Assembly: GCF_004331345.1 (NCBI RefSeq) | Contig: NZ_SJJZ01000003.1 | Span: 1,550,001-1,614,000 of the forward strand | Reading direction: 5' to 3' | DNA: 64,000 bases | DNA from: Kribbella soli | GTDB lineage: Bacteria > Actinomycetota > Actinomycetes > Propionibacteriales > Kribbellaceae | Shown: positions 23,988-34,786 of the stretch, in pieces | Layout: each line of letters begins with the position of its first letter | How positions within the stretch are numbered: position 1 is the first letter of the stretch | The notes under the pieces: model-generated | What the model was told of the DNA's origin: nothing | Databases searched by the model: none | Seen by the model: the letters and a program-made list of their open reading frames with translations, nothing else | Position numbers and translations under genes: made by a program

Positions 23988-26129
23988 TTGAGACGCCTGA
24001 TCGGGGCTGTGGTTGTGCTCGCCGCTCTGGGGCTACAGCCCGTGCCGGCTGCCGCGGCTGGGAGCGGTGACATCACGCTCGACATCCTGGCGAACCGTGA
24101 CGTCACCCTGACCGGTGATGCCTTGGTGAACGTGCCCGATGGAACCACGACGTACGACGGGGCGATCCGCGGCGAAGGAACGCTGCGGATCGCGGGCAGC
24201 GGCACGTTGATCCTCACCAAGGACAGCGACTTCTCGTTGCCCAAGGCAAGTCAACGGCAGACGGTCCGGATCCTCGGTGGCAACCACCCGTACGTCGTGG
24301 TCACGCGCCCCGATCCGCCGGCGGTCGTCGTCGACAAGGGCGCGACTCTGCAGTACGGCAACGGCGGCGGCACCGGACTGATCGGCAGATTCCCGTACGG
24401 CACGCCCGGCTACCAGCTCAACCAGGACAACATCGAGGTGAACGGCACCCTGCGGTTGTCGCTCACCCGGTCCTTCAACCTCGGCACGATCAGCGGCTCC
24501 GGGCTGATCAGCCAACCACGGTTCCTCTGGGGCACCCTTGATCTGGCGGGCACCAATCCGTTCTCGGGCGTGATCGACAACGGCACCCAGGCGTCCGCCG
24601 GCAAACCGGAGACCACTGTCGCGCTGCCGAACGCCCGGGCCATCCTCAACCAAGGCACCTGGACGATCGACACCCCGCTGCACCAGACCGTCACCATTCG
24701 GCAGAACTTCTACCAACGTGAGTACGGCAGCGACATCAACGTCCAGTCCCGCCCCGGCAGCAAAGTGATCCTGACCGGCCAGTACAGCTACTCGGACCGT
24801 GGTGGCGACACCGACCCGTCGCTGAGCGACCCGGCGATCAACTGGCGGAAGATCCCGCACGACCTGAACAAGCGCGGCACCAACATCAAGGGCGCCGACG
24901 TCCAGTGGGGCGACGGCAGTACGCACAAGATCTTCATGCCAGGCACCGCGGACACCGTCTACATCAACCTGCTGGCCGCGCGGTTCCGCTCCAAACTCAC
25001 CTTCGCCTACAACGGCCCGGTCACGCTCGGCGCCCCGATCGGTGGCGGTGTTTTTCACGACACCCTGAAGTCGCCTGGCGCCGGTGACGTCGTGATCAAG
25101 GCGGTCCGTGGCAACGACGTGACATTCGCCGCCGACCAGTACTACGACGGCTCGACGACGATCGAGAAGGGTGCGACCCTTCGCCTCGGAAGTGGACGGC
25201 CCGGAGGTGACGGCAGCCTGTTGACGAAGGCCGCGTTGTTCCGCGTCGTCAACGAGGGTTCGCTGGTGGTTCGCAACGCCGGCAAGGCGATCACGCTGTC
25301 GAAGATCAGCGGCACCGGTTCACTGACTCAGGCCGGCGCAGCGACGACTCGCCTCGCCGGGGCGCTGACCTACACCGGCACCACCACGATCTCGCGCGGA
25401 GTCCTAGCGCTCACCGGCGGCAGCCTGACGTCCAGCAGCGCCGTGATACTCACCACGTCCGGCGCCAAGCTCGATCTGACCAAGGCCGGCAACCAGACAC
25501 TCCGAAACCTCAGCCAGGCCTCCGGCACCACAGTCCTGTACGGCGATCGCGCCACGCTCACCTTGAGCCGTCAGTCCAAGCTCTCCGGCACCCTCCAGGG
25601 CGGCCGGCTCGTCAACGCCGGCACCACCGGCGGGACGTTCACCGTCAAGGGCGATTTCGAGCAGACTCCCGACGGTCGATTGTCCACCCGAGCGACCGGT
25701 ACGCCGGTCCGCGTGTCCGGCAGGGTATCGCTGGCCGGAAAGCTCGACCTCACCCCGCCGGCCAAGCTCACCAAGGAAACCCTGCTGATCGCCAACGACG
25801 GCACCGACCCGATCGCCGGCGCGTTCACCAACGTCCCCGAAGGCGCCCGGAGCGCGGGGTACCAGATCACCTACAAGGGCGGCGACGGCAACGACGTCAC
25901 GCTGAAGCCCGTCAAGGCGAAGGCAGCGCTCGACCAGCCCACCGCGCACAACACGCCCCCGGCAACCACCACGACTGCGGCTGACGGCTTCTCCCTGCGC
26001 CTCCCGGCCACCTTCGCGACCGGAGCCCTCGCGCTCCTCGCCTTCATCCTGATCGTCGTCCGCCTCCGACGCGCTCGCCCGCGGCCCGGAGGACGTCGGC
26101 GGTTGACGCAGAGGTCCACGCGGCTCTGA
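23988..26129 (+). CDS. Secreted beta-strand-repeat surface protein with C-terminal membrane anchor
   Basis: 713 residues. A TTG start at 23988 is fixed by GAGGAGGA (23972-23979). Residues 1-24 are a signal peptide ending 'PAAAA'. The body is a long series of short glycine-bounded strands such as 'GEGTLRIAGSGTLILTKDS', 'GALTYTGTTTISRGVLALTGG' split over blades, the pattern of autotransporter-associated beta-strand repeats in proteobacteria. There is no outer-membrane beta-barrel; instead residues about 672-692 form a membrane helix followed by an Arg-rich tail, as suits a Gram-positive. It may display a beta-helix on the wall. No catalytic motif is seen. Its 3' end overlaps the convergent GH43 gene by 86 bases. 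Confidence 0.75.
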   Translation: MRRLIGAVVVLAALGLQPVPAAAAGSGDITLDILANRDVTLTGDALVNVPDGTTTYDGAIRGEGTLRIAGSGTLILTKDSDFSLPKASQRQTVRILGGNHPYVVVTRPDPPAVVVDKGATLQYGNGGGTGLIGRFPYGTPGYQLNQDNIEVNGTLRLSLTRSFNLGTISGSGLISQPRFLWGTLDLAGTNPFSGVIDNGTQASAGKPETTVALPNARAILNQGTWTIDTPLHQTVTIRQNFYQREYGSDINVQSRPGSKVILTGQYSYSDRGGDTDPSLSDPAINWRKIPHDLNKRGTNIKGADVQWGDGSTHKIFMPGTADTVYINLLAARFRSKLTFAYNGPVTLGAPIGGGVFHDTLKSPGAGDVVIKAVRGNDVTFAADQYYDGSTTIEKGATLRLGSGRPGGDGSLLTKAALFRVVNEGSLVVRNAGKAITLSKISGTGSLTQAGAATTRLAGALTYTGTTTISRGVLALTGGSLTSSSAVILTTSGAKLDLTKAGNQTLRNLSQASGTTVLYGDRATLTLSRQSKLSGTLQGGRLVNAGTTGGTFTVKGDFEQTPDGRLSTRATGTPVRVSGRVSLAGKLDLTPPAKLTKETLLIANDGTDPIAGAFTNVPEGARSAGYQITYKGGDGNDVTLKPVKAKAALDQPTAHNTPPATTTTAADGFSLRLPATFATGALALLAFILIVVRLRRARPRPGGRRRLTQRSTRL

Positions 26130-27081
26130 GCCGTTCGTACTCTTCCGCGGTCACTGGCAGTACGACGCCGTGACAAGGATCTTCCGGCAGCCGGTAATCC
26201 CTGCAGGGGGTCCAAATACCGCCGGCGAGATCGGTTGTCTCGAACGGGACGTAGCGACGCTGCGGGGTGAACTCGTCGATCCAGAGGTACCACCGGTTCT
26301 CGGTGTTCGACTTGTACACCAACGGTCCCTCCCCCTGGCTGATCGCGCCGAGGCCGATGCCCTCGGTCAGCGGCGTCCACTCCGCGGCCGTCAGGGACGT
26401 CGCGGTCTCGGAGAAGACCGACTTGCCATGCGGCGCGTCGCCGCTGCGGCCGCGTTCGTCCTTGAGGAACCGGTAGTAGACGCCGTCGTGGTCGATCACG
26501 GTGGCGTCGATCGTCTGCCATCCCCGGTCGATCCACACGTGCGGCTCGGAGAACTCGCGGAAGTCGCGAGTGGTCACGCCCATGATCCGGTTGTAGCTCT
26601 CACCCTGATGTTCGGGGTTGTCGTACAGTGTCGACGACCAGTGGACCAGATAGGCCTCCTGCTCGGGGTCCCAGACCGCCTCCGGAGCCCAGGTGTTGCC
26701 GGCCTCGGGCGGTGCGACCTGGACGAGTCGCCCCTCACCCCAGTCCACCAGGTCCGTCGACTCCCAGACCACGATCGAGCGGCTGCCCCATCGCTGGTGC
26801 CGATCCCAATCGTGGTTGGCGTAGAGGCGTAGATCGGTCGCGACGAGGTAGAACCGGTCACCTTCCGGAGCACGAACGATGTGCGGGTCGCGGACGCCCC
26901 GTTCTCCCACGGACGAGCGCAGTACCGGCTTGCCACCGTTGAGGTCGTCGAAGTGCAGCGGGTCGTTACCTTCGCTCAAGGCGAAGTAGATCTGCTCGCC
27001 GTCGACCGATTCGCGCTTGAAATGCGCGTACAGGTAGCCCACGTAGCGTAGTTGCCGTCGATCCGCGCCGTTGTTCGTCAT
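26044..27081 (-). CDS. GH43-family glycoside hydrolase-like enzyme
   Basis: 345 residues with no signal peptide, so probably intracellular. Five-bladed propeller marks: 'VRDPHIVRAPEGDRFYLVATD' region with base Asp65, 'TWAPEAVWDPE' at about 128, 'QTIDATVIDHDG' with the pKa-modulating Asp near 190, and 'SQGEGPLVYK' with the acid Glu near 248. These match GH43-like arabinosidases/xylosidases; the subfamily cannot be fixed. The last 30 residues overlap the surface-protein gene on the other strand. Upstream (27082-27177) no clear operator is seen. It may process arabinosyl or xylosyl side chains released outside. Confidence 0.82.
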   Translation of the reverse strand: MTNNGADRRQLRYVGYLYAHFKRESVDGEQIYFALSEGNDPLHFDDLNGGKPVLRSSVGERGVRDPHIVRAPEGDRFYLVATDLRLYANHDWDRHQRWGSRSIVVWESTDLVDWGEGRLVQVAPPEAGNTWAPEAVWDPEQEAYLVHWSSTLYDNPEHQGESYNRIMGVTTRDFREFSEPHVWIDRGWQTIDATVIDHDGVYYRFLKDERGRSGDAPHGKSVFSETATSLTAAEWTPLTEGIGLGAISQGEGPLVYKSNTENRWYLWIDEFTPQRRYVPFETTDLAGGIWTPCRDYRLPEDPCHGVVLPVTAEEYERLRAAWTSASTADVLRAAGERVGGGRRSG

Positions 27082-27177
27082 CTGACCTTCTGAGCTTGCT
27101 GAAAGCGCTGATGTGCTGGGCGAGCGCCCACCGTAGCCCGGTAGGCGCTCGCCCTGATGGTCGTCTCGAAGGTCGAC

Positions 27178-28190
27178 CTACCCAGCGGGCTTGATCTCTC
27201 CGTAGAGCTCGACCTCGGACAGATTCCCGAACCAGTTCGCCGGGTTGTAGATGCGCAGGTACCGGTAGTGACTGTTGCCTGATGCCTCGTGATCGCTCCA
27301 GGTGTTCGCTACCGCTCCGGTGACCGGCTTGGTGAGGTCGGTCCAGGTCTGGCCGTCGTTCGACCCTTGCACGACGGTCCCGTTGGCCCGCTGTGGGTGG
27401 CTGGCCCGCGGAAGAAACAGCACTTCCTCGGGTTGGACGGTTGCGTTCACGCCGACGTCGAGGACGTAGTAGGCGCCAGTCCCACTGTTCAGGTCGCTGT
27501 AGGTGTCGGGGTTGCGGTCGAACAGCAGGTAACCGACCTCGTCGGCGCCCAGCCCGGTGCCGGCCATTGCTTGTCGGACGCGGTAACAGTGGCGACCTTG
27601 CCTACGTCGATGAAGTGTGCGGGATCGCCTGCGATGTAGAGCTTCGATCCGTCGGTGGTTCCGTACATGGTCGGTCCCGACTTGCCGGTGGCGTCGAGGT
27701 AGTCGACCGCGAGCCGGATGTTGCCCGGGGGCACGTTGTCGAGCTTGACGGCGGCAGTCCAGTTGACGCCGTCCGCCGAATTCGCCTTCGCTGACAGACC
27801 TTGGACGGTGACGGTGACCTGGTGGAGCGGCTTCTTCGCGGTGACCGAGACGTCGACGGTGTCGCCCGTCATGATCTTGCCGGCGATGGCCTGTGCGGAG
27901 GTGATCGAGGCCGACTTCACCAGGTTGTCGATCTGGTGCCGTTCGCCGTAGATGTGGAACTCGGTCAGCTCGAACACGCCCCGCACGATCCCGTAGAGAA
28001 CGTCCGGCAACTGTTTGATATCTGGACCTTCAGGTACCGGAACTGGTCGTCCTGGAGGTCCTTCGCGACGTCAAGGGTCAAGCACCTGGCTCACGCCAGG
28101 TTCCACGACCACGATGGCGAGGTCCGTGCCGTCACCGCCACCGGCATCTGCGCCTGGTCGGCGACAGGTCACCGATGTGACGGCGAGGGC
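27178..28190 (-). pseudogene. Broken secreted protein with F5/8 type C (discoidin) domains
   Basis: The minus strand holds pieces of one protein in different frames. About 28090-28010 reads 'DLQDDQFRYLKVQI'; 28010-27560 reads 'GVFELTEFHIYGER', a 'TGDTVDVSVTAKKPLHQVTV' Ig-like stretch and 'IDVGKVATVTASDKQ'; 27567-27178 continues with 'GADEVGYLLFDRN', 'RYLRIYNPANWFGNLSEVELYG' split across the end of a discoidin domain. At least two frameshifts (near 28010 and 27560) and a missing 5' end show it is dead. It was probably the C-terminal part of a large sugar-active enzyme. The break at about 28190 coincides with the start of the LysR-box block. Confidence 0.7.
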
Positions 28191-28196
28191 TGATAT

Positions 28197-28265
28197 CGAT
28201 AGACAGATCCTATCGTCCCGGGTCAGGACAGGTCTTGGACGCCCGCCGGACGGCCGTCGTAGCGT
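28197..28265 (+). promoter_or_regulatory. LysR-type box and promoter, copy 1
   Basis: CGATAG-N7-CTATCG at 28197-28215 is a dyad with the T-N11-A pattern bound by LysR-type regulators. Downstream are TTGGAC (28235-28240) and TAGCGT (28260-28265), spacer 19. The same block with the same spacings is at 37613-37681. It probably drives the four-gene operon starting at 28368. Confidence 0.6.
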
Positions 28266-28367
28266 CGTTCCACGCCACGGGAACAGGGCTCCGGCCTGAC
28301 CCGTGGAGTCTGGTCAGATCCGGTCTGGTCGGTCTACGTCGCACATCAGCCTGGCAAGGAGCGCAGC

Positions 28368-28922
28368 ATGAACATCACTGTGATCGGACGAGGCAACATC
28401 GGCGGCGGGCTGGCCGACCTGTGGGAAGGTGCCGGGCACAAGGTGACGCGGCTGGGGCGTGCAGGCGGCGACGCCGACGCCGCCGAAGCGGTGCTGCTCG
28501 CTGTCCCGGGTACCGCCATGGAGGCGGCTCTGTCGTCCGTCAAGGGGCTCGATGGCAAGACGGTGCTCGACGCCACCAACCTCTACGGCGACGCCCGGCC
28601 TCCGGCCGGGTTCACGTCCAACGCCGAGTACGTCAAGTCGGTCACAGGAGGGCCAACGGCGAAGGCGTTCAACACCAACTTCGCTTCTCTGTTCGGGCAG
28701 ATCGCCGAAGCCCGCGTACGGCCGAGCAACCTGTGGTCCGGCGACGACGAAGCCGAAGGCATCGTCAGCCAGCTGAGTTTCGATGCCGGATACGAGGCGG
28801 TGCGTGTGGGCGACCTGAGTATGGCCGCCACTCAAGAAGGTCTGGCAGGACTGCTCATCGCCATCGCCCAGTCCGGGCTCGGCCAATTCGTCTACCGGAT
28901 GGCACCACCAGAACAGCTCTGA
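28368..28922 (+). CDS. NADP/F420-type oxidoreductase-like NAD(P)-binding protein
   Basis: 184 residues. The N-terminus 'MNITVIGRGNIGGGLADL' is a Rossmann dinucleotide site (G-x-G-x-x-G at residues 7-12), followed by 'VLLAVPGTAMEAAL' and 'VLDATNLYG', which match the F420-dependent NADP reductase-like family. These cytosolic proteins are about 200 residues and often act on unknown substrates. AAGGAG (28354-28359) lies before the ATG. It is first in a run of four same-strand genes behind the LysR-box promoter; a GNAT gene, an NAD(P)H-binding protein and an alpha/beta hydrolase follow. A role in handling reactive electrophiles is a guess. Confidence 0.85.
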   Translation: MNITVIGRGNIGGGLADLWEGAGHKVTRLGRAGGDADAAEAVLLAVPGTAMEAALSSVKGLDGKTVLDATNLYGDARPPAGFTSNAEYVKSVTGGPTAKAFNTNFASLFGQIAEARVRPSNLWSGDDEAEGIVSQLSFDAGYEAVRVGDLSMAATQEGLAGLLIAIAQSGLGQFVYRMAPPEQL

Positions 28923-28979
28923 CTCTCGCCAGCGAACGTCGACTCAAGCCGCGACAGCGTCTCACGAAAGGACGGCCAG

Positions 28980-29366
28980 GTGGCTGATGGATTGATCGAC
29001 AACAACGGTGCATCCGTGACCGTCAGCCTCCAGGTGACTCGCCCGATCAGCTCCTACACGGTGAACCTCGCCGACGAATCACCCGTCGGTAGGGCCGACT
29101 TCGTCGATTCTCCCGACGGTGACCGGATCTTCTTCCACACCGAGATAGACCAGGAGTTCGGTGGACAGGGTCTGGCTGGGCTGCTGGTGCGCGAGGCGCT
29201 CGCCGACAGCATTCGCAAGAACCTCACCGTCGTGCCTGTGTGCCCGCTGTTCGCTCGCCACCTGAGGAAGCACGGCGAGGAATTCGTCGCCGATGGCGGG
29301 GTGTTCCACCGGCCGACACCCGCCGACATCGCACTGGTCAAAAGATCAGTAGCAGAGGCGCTGTGA
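28980..29366 (+). CDS. GNAT-like N-acetyltransferase (short Acetyltransf_CG type)
   Basis: 128 residues from the GTG at 28980, with GAAAGGA about 8 bases before. 'GRADFVDSPDGDRIFFHTEI', then 'FGGQGLAGLLVREAL' as the CoA-binding loop (Q-x-x-G-x-G/A type) and 'VVPVCPLFARHLRKH' match the short GNAT family that includes YidJ/Gtn-like proteins. The longer N-terminus (about 25 residues) is not conserved-looking and a later start is possible. Substrate unknown. The stop is directly followed by the ATG of the next gene. Confidence 0.85.
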   Translation: MADGLIDNNGASVTVSLQVTRPISSYTVNLADESPVGRADFVDSPDGDRIFFHTEIDQEFGGQGLAGLLVREALADSIRKNLTVVPVCPLFARHLRKHGEEFVADGGVFHRPTPADIALVKRSVAEAL

Positions 29367-30942
<1,576 letters not shown>

Positions 30943-31004
30943 ATCCTTTCGACAAGGAGGGATCACCCCGTCAAGCCGGCAAGCCTCCACAACCGCCCTC
31001 CGAC

Positions 31005-31166
31005 CTACAGATGGTCCGAGTAGAAGTCGACGAGCCGATCGACCGCGAGGATGATTTGGAGCGGCTGCGTCATGAGCTGGTCGACCAGGTGATACGCGTC
31101 GTAGCCGAGCAGAAGCACGTCGCCGCGGGAGAGGCGGCGGTTCGTCGAGCGTTCGTGCCCACCCAC
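31005..31166 (-). pseudogene. C-terminal gene fragment, unidentified
   Basis: The minus strand reads 'SRGDVLLLGYDAYHLVDQL' then 'LQIILAVDRLVDFYSDHL' before a TAG at 31005-31007. It is amphipathic-helical and looks protein-like but has no start with a ribosome site, only GTG codons near 31166. The family is not recognised. It probably is the tail of a lost gene between the hydrolase and the two-component system. Confidence 0.3.
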
Positions 31167-31233
31167 CACAGACCCGGCCGTGGACCGCGACCCTCCGGGT
31201 GTTCCGCTGACCTGAGTACGGTGCGGTTGCCGC

Positions 31234-31890
31234 TCAGCGGACGATGCCCGATTCCCAAGCCCAGACAGCGATCTCGGTGCGGTTGCGGGCCTGGATCTTG
31301 CGCTGGATCGAGGACAGGTGTGATTTCACCGTCGACAGCGAGATCACCAGTTCGTCGGTGATCTCGGCGTTCGTCCGGCCGCGCGCGACCGCCCGCGTCA
31401 CGTCGAGCTCGCGTTCGGTCAGCGGCGGCTTGGCGCGGCGCGTCTTGCTGCTCGGCGTACTGAAGTGCTTCAGGAGCCGGGTTGTGATCGACGGCGACAC
31501 CAGGGAATCGCCGTTAGCGGCGGCGTACACGGCTTCGACGAGCAGCCGCGGGCCGGCGTCTTTCAGCAGGAAGCCGCGCGCGCCGGCGTGCAGCGCCTCG
31601 TGCACGAGTTCGTCGAGGTCGAAGGTCGTGACCACCAGCACGCGCAGTGGCTCGACCGCCTCCGGTCCGGCGAGCAACCGGGTCGCGCTGAGGCCGTCCA
31701 GGTGCGGCATCCGGATGTCCATCAGCGTGACGTCCGGCCGCAGCTCACGAGCGAGTGTTACCGCCTGATTGCCGTCCTCCGCCTCGCCGACGACCTCGAT
31801 GTCGGCCTCGCGCTCGAGGATGAGCCGGAAGCCGGTACGCACCAGCGCCTGGTCGTCCGCGAGCAGCACCCGCACAGTCCGCGATGTCAC
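31234..31890 (-). CDS. NarL/FixJ-type response regulator
   Basis: 218 residues. Receiver 1-125 with 'LLADDQ' at 9-14, Asp58 in 'TLMDIRMP' and Lys in 'FLLKDA' near 107. A 25-residue Ser/Lys-rich linker leads to the LuxR HTH at 150-212 ('LTERELDVTRAVARG', 'LSTVKSHLSSIQRK'). Its ATG overlaps the kinase stop (31887-31890), making a cognate pair. Together with the downstream-facing kinase it resembles common actinomycete systems that control neighbouring transporters, but none is adjacent here. Confidence 0.93.
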   Translation of the reverse strand: MTSRTVRVLLADDQALVRTGFRLILEREADIEVVGEAEDGNQAVTLARELRPDVTLMDIRMPHLDGLSATRLLAGPEAVEPLRVLVVTTFDLDELVHEALHAGARGFLLKDAGPRLLVEAVYAAANGDSLVSPSITTRLLKHFSTPSSKTRRAKPPLTERELDVTRAVARGRTNAEITDELVISLSTVKSHLSSIQRKIQARNRTEIAVWAWESGIVR

Positions 31891-33089
31891 GGTGCCGTTC
31901 CCCTCTCCGGTCCCGCTCCCACTCCACCAGGCAGTGGGAGCTCAGCGAGGACGCGCCACCCGCGCTCGCCGTGGTCGTCCTCTTCTCCAGCCGTGAGCGT
32001 GCCGTCGAGCGCACCGATCCGCTCCCCCATGCCGATCAGTCCGTAACCACCGGTCGAGCGCCGCGCACGTCCCGGCCGGATCCCGTCGTTCCTGACCTCG
32101 ACGCGCAGCAGAGCCTTGCCCTGCCCGACTGTGGGCTCTACCGCAACCGTGACCGTCCGCGCGTCCGGCGCGTGCTTGCGGACGTTCGTCAACGACTCCA
32201 GGACGACGCGATGCACGGTCGACACCGTCTCCGGTGCAACGGTCAGGTCTTCCAGGCTCGGCGCCAGCCGCAGGTCCACGTTCGCGTGACCTTCAACGGC
32301 CGACTCCACAGCTTCCACCAACCCGTCGGAGGTGAGCGGCACAGTCTGCTCAGGGCTCCGAAGCATCGCCACCAGACGTCGTACGGCGGCCAGCGCCTCG
32401 GCGCCGGCACCCTCGATCTCGCGCAGCAACCCCTGTTCGGGGCCGTCCGCAAGCACCACCTGGGCGGCCTGGGTCCGGACCACCACCCCGGTGATGTGGT
32501 GGGCGACCAGGTCGTGCAGCTCCCGGGCGAGCGCGAGCCGCTCCCGGTTCCGCGCCGCCGCAAAGGCGGCCTCGCGTCGCGCGTCGGCATCCCGCAGCAT
32601 CAGACCGATCGCGACGCCGCAGCCCCACAGGATGGTCCAGAACACCGCCAGGGTGAGCGTCGTCGAATCCCTACCGTAGCGGAGCATCGGCGCCGTCACG
32701 AGCGCCAGGCCACCGACGATCGCGACCGCGACCGCCGCCAGGGATCGCAGCCGATGGCAACCGGCTCCGATCAGCAGTACCAGCGCGAGTGTCTCGGCGT
32801 CACCTCCGAACGGGGCGGCCGGCTTCGCGAAGAAGCCGGCCGCGCTGCAGATCAGCGAGAGCGCGAACGCGGACGCGACGAGCTGCGCGATCGCTCCCGG
32901 GTACCGGCGCCGCAGCAGCGCGAGCGTGCTGATCACCGCCCCGGACCCGAAGAACGCGACACCGCCCGGCGTGACCTGGTCGTCCACGAACAACCGGCGT
33001 ACCGCTTCGTCACCGTTGAAGCCCGCCAGGGCCACCACCTCGAGGACGACCAGGATGCGGCCCAAGGTCCGGTTGGTGCTTCGGATCAC
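31887..33089 (-). CDS. Membrane sensor histidine kinase (HisKA_3 type)
   Basis: 400 residues from the GTG at 33089, chosen because GAGGAAGGA lies 11 bases before it; the frame is open to an ATG at 33140 that lacks a ribosome site and adds 17 Arg-rich residues. Five or six membrane helices fill 10-175, then His192 in 'ARELHDLVAHH' is the phospho-acceptor. 'ESLTNVRKHAPDA' (N-box) and 'GGYGLIGMGERI' (G-box) belong to the ATPase. It is coupled to the NarL-type regulator. Sensed signal unknown. The S33 peptidase gene ends 14 bases from the longer start. Confidence 0.88.
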   Translation of the reverse strand: MIRSTNRTLGRILVVLEVVALAGFNGDEAVRRLFVDDQVTPGGVAFFGSGAVISTLALLRRRYPGAIAQLVASAFALSLICSAAGFFAKPAAPFGGDAETLALVLLIGAGCHRLRSLAAVAVAIVGGLALVTAPMLRYGRDSTTLTLAVFWTILWGCGVAIGLMLRDADARREAAFAAARNRERLALARELHDLVAHHITGVVVRTQAAQVVLADGPEQGLLREIEGAGAEALAAVRRLVAMLRSPEQTVPLTSDGLVEAVESAVEGHANVDLRLAPSLEDLTVAPETVSTVHRVVLESLTNVRKHAPDARTVTVAVEPTVGQGKALLRVEVRNDGIRPGRARRSTGGYGLIGMGERIGALDGTLTAGEEDDHGERGWRVLAELPLPGGVGAGPERGTAP

Positions 33090-33154
33090 CGGGTACGCCG
33101 TCCTTCCTCGTCGTGCGGAACAACCATCATCGCGGCCCACGCGTCACGAACCGA

Positions 33155-34681
33155 TCAGCGGGGTGTTGCGTCCGCGGAACAGTGGTAGTCGCGCTCCGGC
33201 AGCCGGCCGGTCAGCAGGAACGACGTCGCCGCCGTGTTCGCGCACTGGTTCTTGTTCAGCAGGTACACGCCGTGCCCGCCCTGGTCGGCCGTCACCATCC
33301 GGGCCCGGTCGCCCAACGCCTTCCGCAGCTCGTTGGCGCCGGCCAGCGGTGTCGCGGGGTCGCGGAGGTTCTGCACCATCAGCACGTTCGACGGGCCGTT
33401 GTCGCCGACCTTCACAGGTTCCTCGACCGGCTTCGGCCAGTAGGCGCACGGGCTGATGTTCGCTCCGGCCGCACCGAACAGCGGGTGCCGGATCCGGTCG
33501 ATCGCCACGTTCCGCTGGTACGACTGCAGCGACGTCGGCCAGTGCGAGTCGTTGCAGATCATGTAGTACCGCGCGGAGATGAGGTTGTCCACGCCGGCCG
33601 CCGTCGCCTTGGCGGTCTCGCCCGCGGGCAGCGGCGGAGGCGGTTGGTTCGCCTCGAGGGCCTTGAAGACCTCGGCGAGTGTGGCCAGCTGCGTCGCGCC
33701 GTACGTGTAGCCGAACGTGATCAGCCGGAGCAGCGCCCCGTCCCACACGACGTCCGGCCCCTTGACCGGCGTCCTGTCCAGGCGCGCGGCCAGCTGCAAG
33801 TACTTTGCCTTCACCTGTGCCGCCGTCCGGCCGAGCCCGTACTCGCGGTGGTTGGCGGCGACGTACTTCGCGAAGTCGGGGAAGCGGTCGTCCATACCCT
33901 GCGACCACAGCCGTTGACTCTCGTAGTCCCAGCCGGCCGGACCCAGGTTGCTGTCCAGGACGACACGGTCGGTGCGCTTCGGGAACATCGTGGCGTAGAC
34001 GGAACCGAGGTAGGTGCCCCAGGACGCACCGAGGAACGACGCCTTCTCCTCGCCCAGCGCGGTCCGGATGCTGTCCATGTCGCGCGCGGTGTTCTTGGCG
34101 CTGACGTACGGCAGCATCCAGGCGGTGTCCGAGGCCGCGCACTGTTCGGCGATCTGCTGAGACTGCTCGGCCCGCTTCGCGACGTCGGCCGCGTTCCGCG
34201 CGTACGGCGGGATGTTGCCGAAGAACTGCTGTTCCTCGGTCAGGTCACACTTCACCGGCGTACTCCGGCCCATCCCCCGCGGGTCGAAACCGACGAGGTC
34301 GTAGCTGTCCAGCACGGCCTGCGGCAGCTTCGCCGTCACCAGGAAGGCCAGGTAACCGAGCCCCGGGCTCGGACCGCCCGGGTTGGTCAACAAGATGCCC
34401 CGGCGCTTCTCCGGGTTCTTACTGGGCAACCGCGAGACCGCGACGTCGATCATGCGGCCCTCAGGCCTCTGGTAGTCCAGCGGGACCTTCAACGTCCCGC
34501 ACTGCATTCCCTCCGGCAACGGCAGCCCGTCGCCGACGTCCTTGTCGCACTCCCCCCACTTGATGCCCTGCTTGGGCGTCGCAGTGTCCGCAGCGGTCAC
34601 CGTCCTCGCCTGCGAAACCCCCGAGACCGTTGCTGCTGCCACTGCGGCAACAGCCACGGCGATGGTCACAACCTTTCGCAT
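33155..34681 (-). CDS. Secreted S33-family alpha/beta hydrolase (tripeptidyl aminopeptidase-like)
   Basis: 508 residues. The ATG at 34681 follows GGAGGGAAG and starts a signal peptide (MRKVVTIAVAVAAVAAATVSG), cut near 'SQA'. The mature enzyme has 'PLDYQRPEG', 'LLTNPGGPSPG' (oxyanion), Ser220 in 'FLGASWGTYLGS', an Asp in 'RDPATPLAGANEL' near 450 and His in 'DQGGHGVYL' near 478. This is the layout of Streptomyces Tap/SlpD-type secreted tripeptidyl aminopeptidases. It would release short peptides outside the cell. A TAP-like C-terminal domain covers the Asp and His. It stands as a single gene downstream of the AraC gene. Confidence 0.9.
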   Translation of the reverse strand: MRKVVTIAVAVAAVAAATVSGVSQARTVTAADTATPKQGIKWGECDKDVGDGLPLPEGMQCGTLKVPLDYQRPEGRMIDVAVSRLPSKNPEKRRGILLTNPGGPSPGLGYLAFLVTAKLPQAVLDSYDLVGFDPRGMGRSTPVKCDLTEEQQFFGNIPPYARNAADVAKRAEQSQQIAEQCAASDTAWMLPYVSAKNTARDMDSIRTALGEEKASFLGASWGTYLGSVYATMFPKRTDRVVLDSNLGPAGWDYESQRLWSQGMDDRFPDFAKYVAANHREYGLGRTAAQVKAKYLQLAARLDRTPVKGPDVVWDGALLRLITFGYTYGATQLATLAEVFKALEANQPPPPLPAGETAKATAAGVDNLISARYYMICNDSHWPTSLQSYQRNVAIDRIRHPLFGAAGANISPCAYWPKPVEEPVKVGDNGPSNVLMVQNLRDPATPLAGANELRKALGDRARMVTADQGGHGVYLLNKNQCANTAATSFLLTGRLPERDYHCSADATPR

Positions 34682-34786
34682 CCTGACTTCCCTCCAGCCT
34701 GCACACGTTCTGACGGCCTTCACTCTGCCGATCAGAGCCGTCCTCCCACATCAAGCGCGCGACTGGTTCGCACCTGGCCGAAAGTA

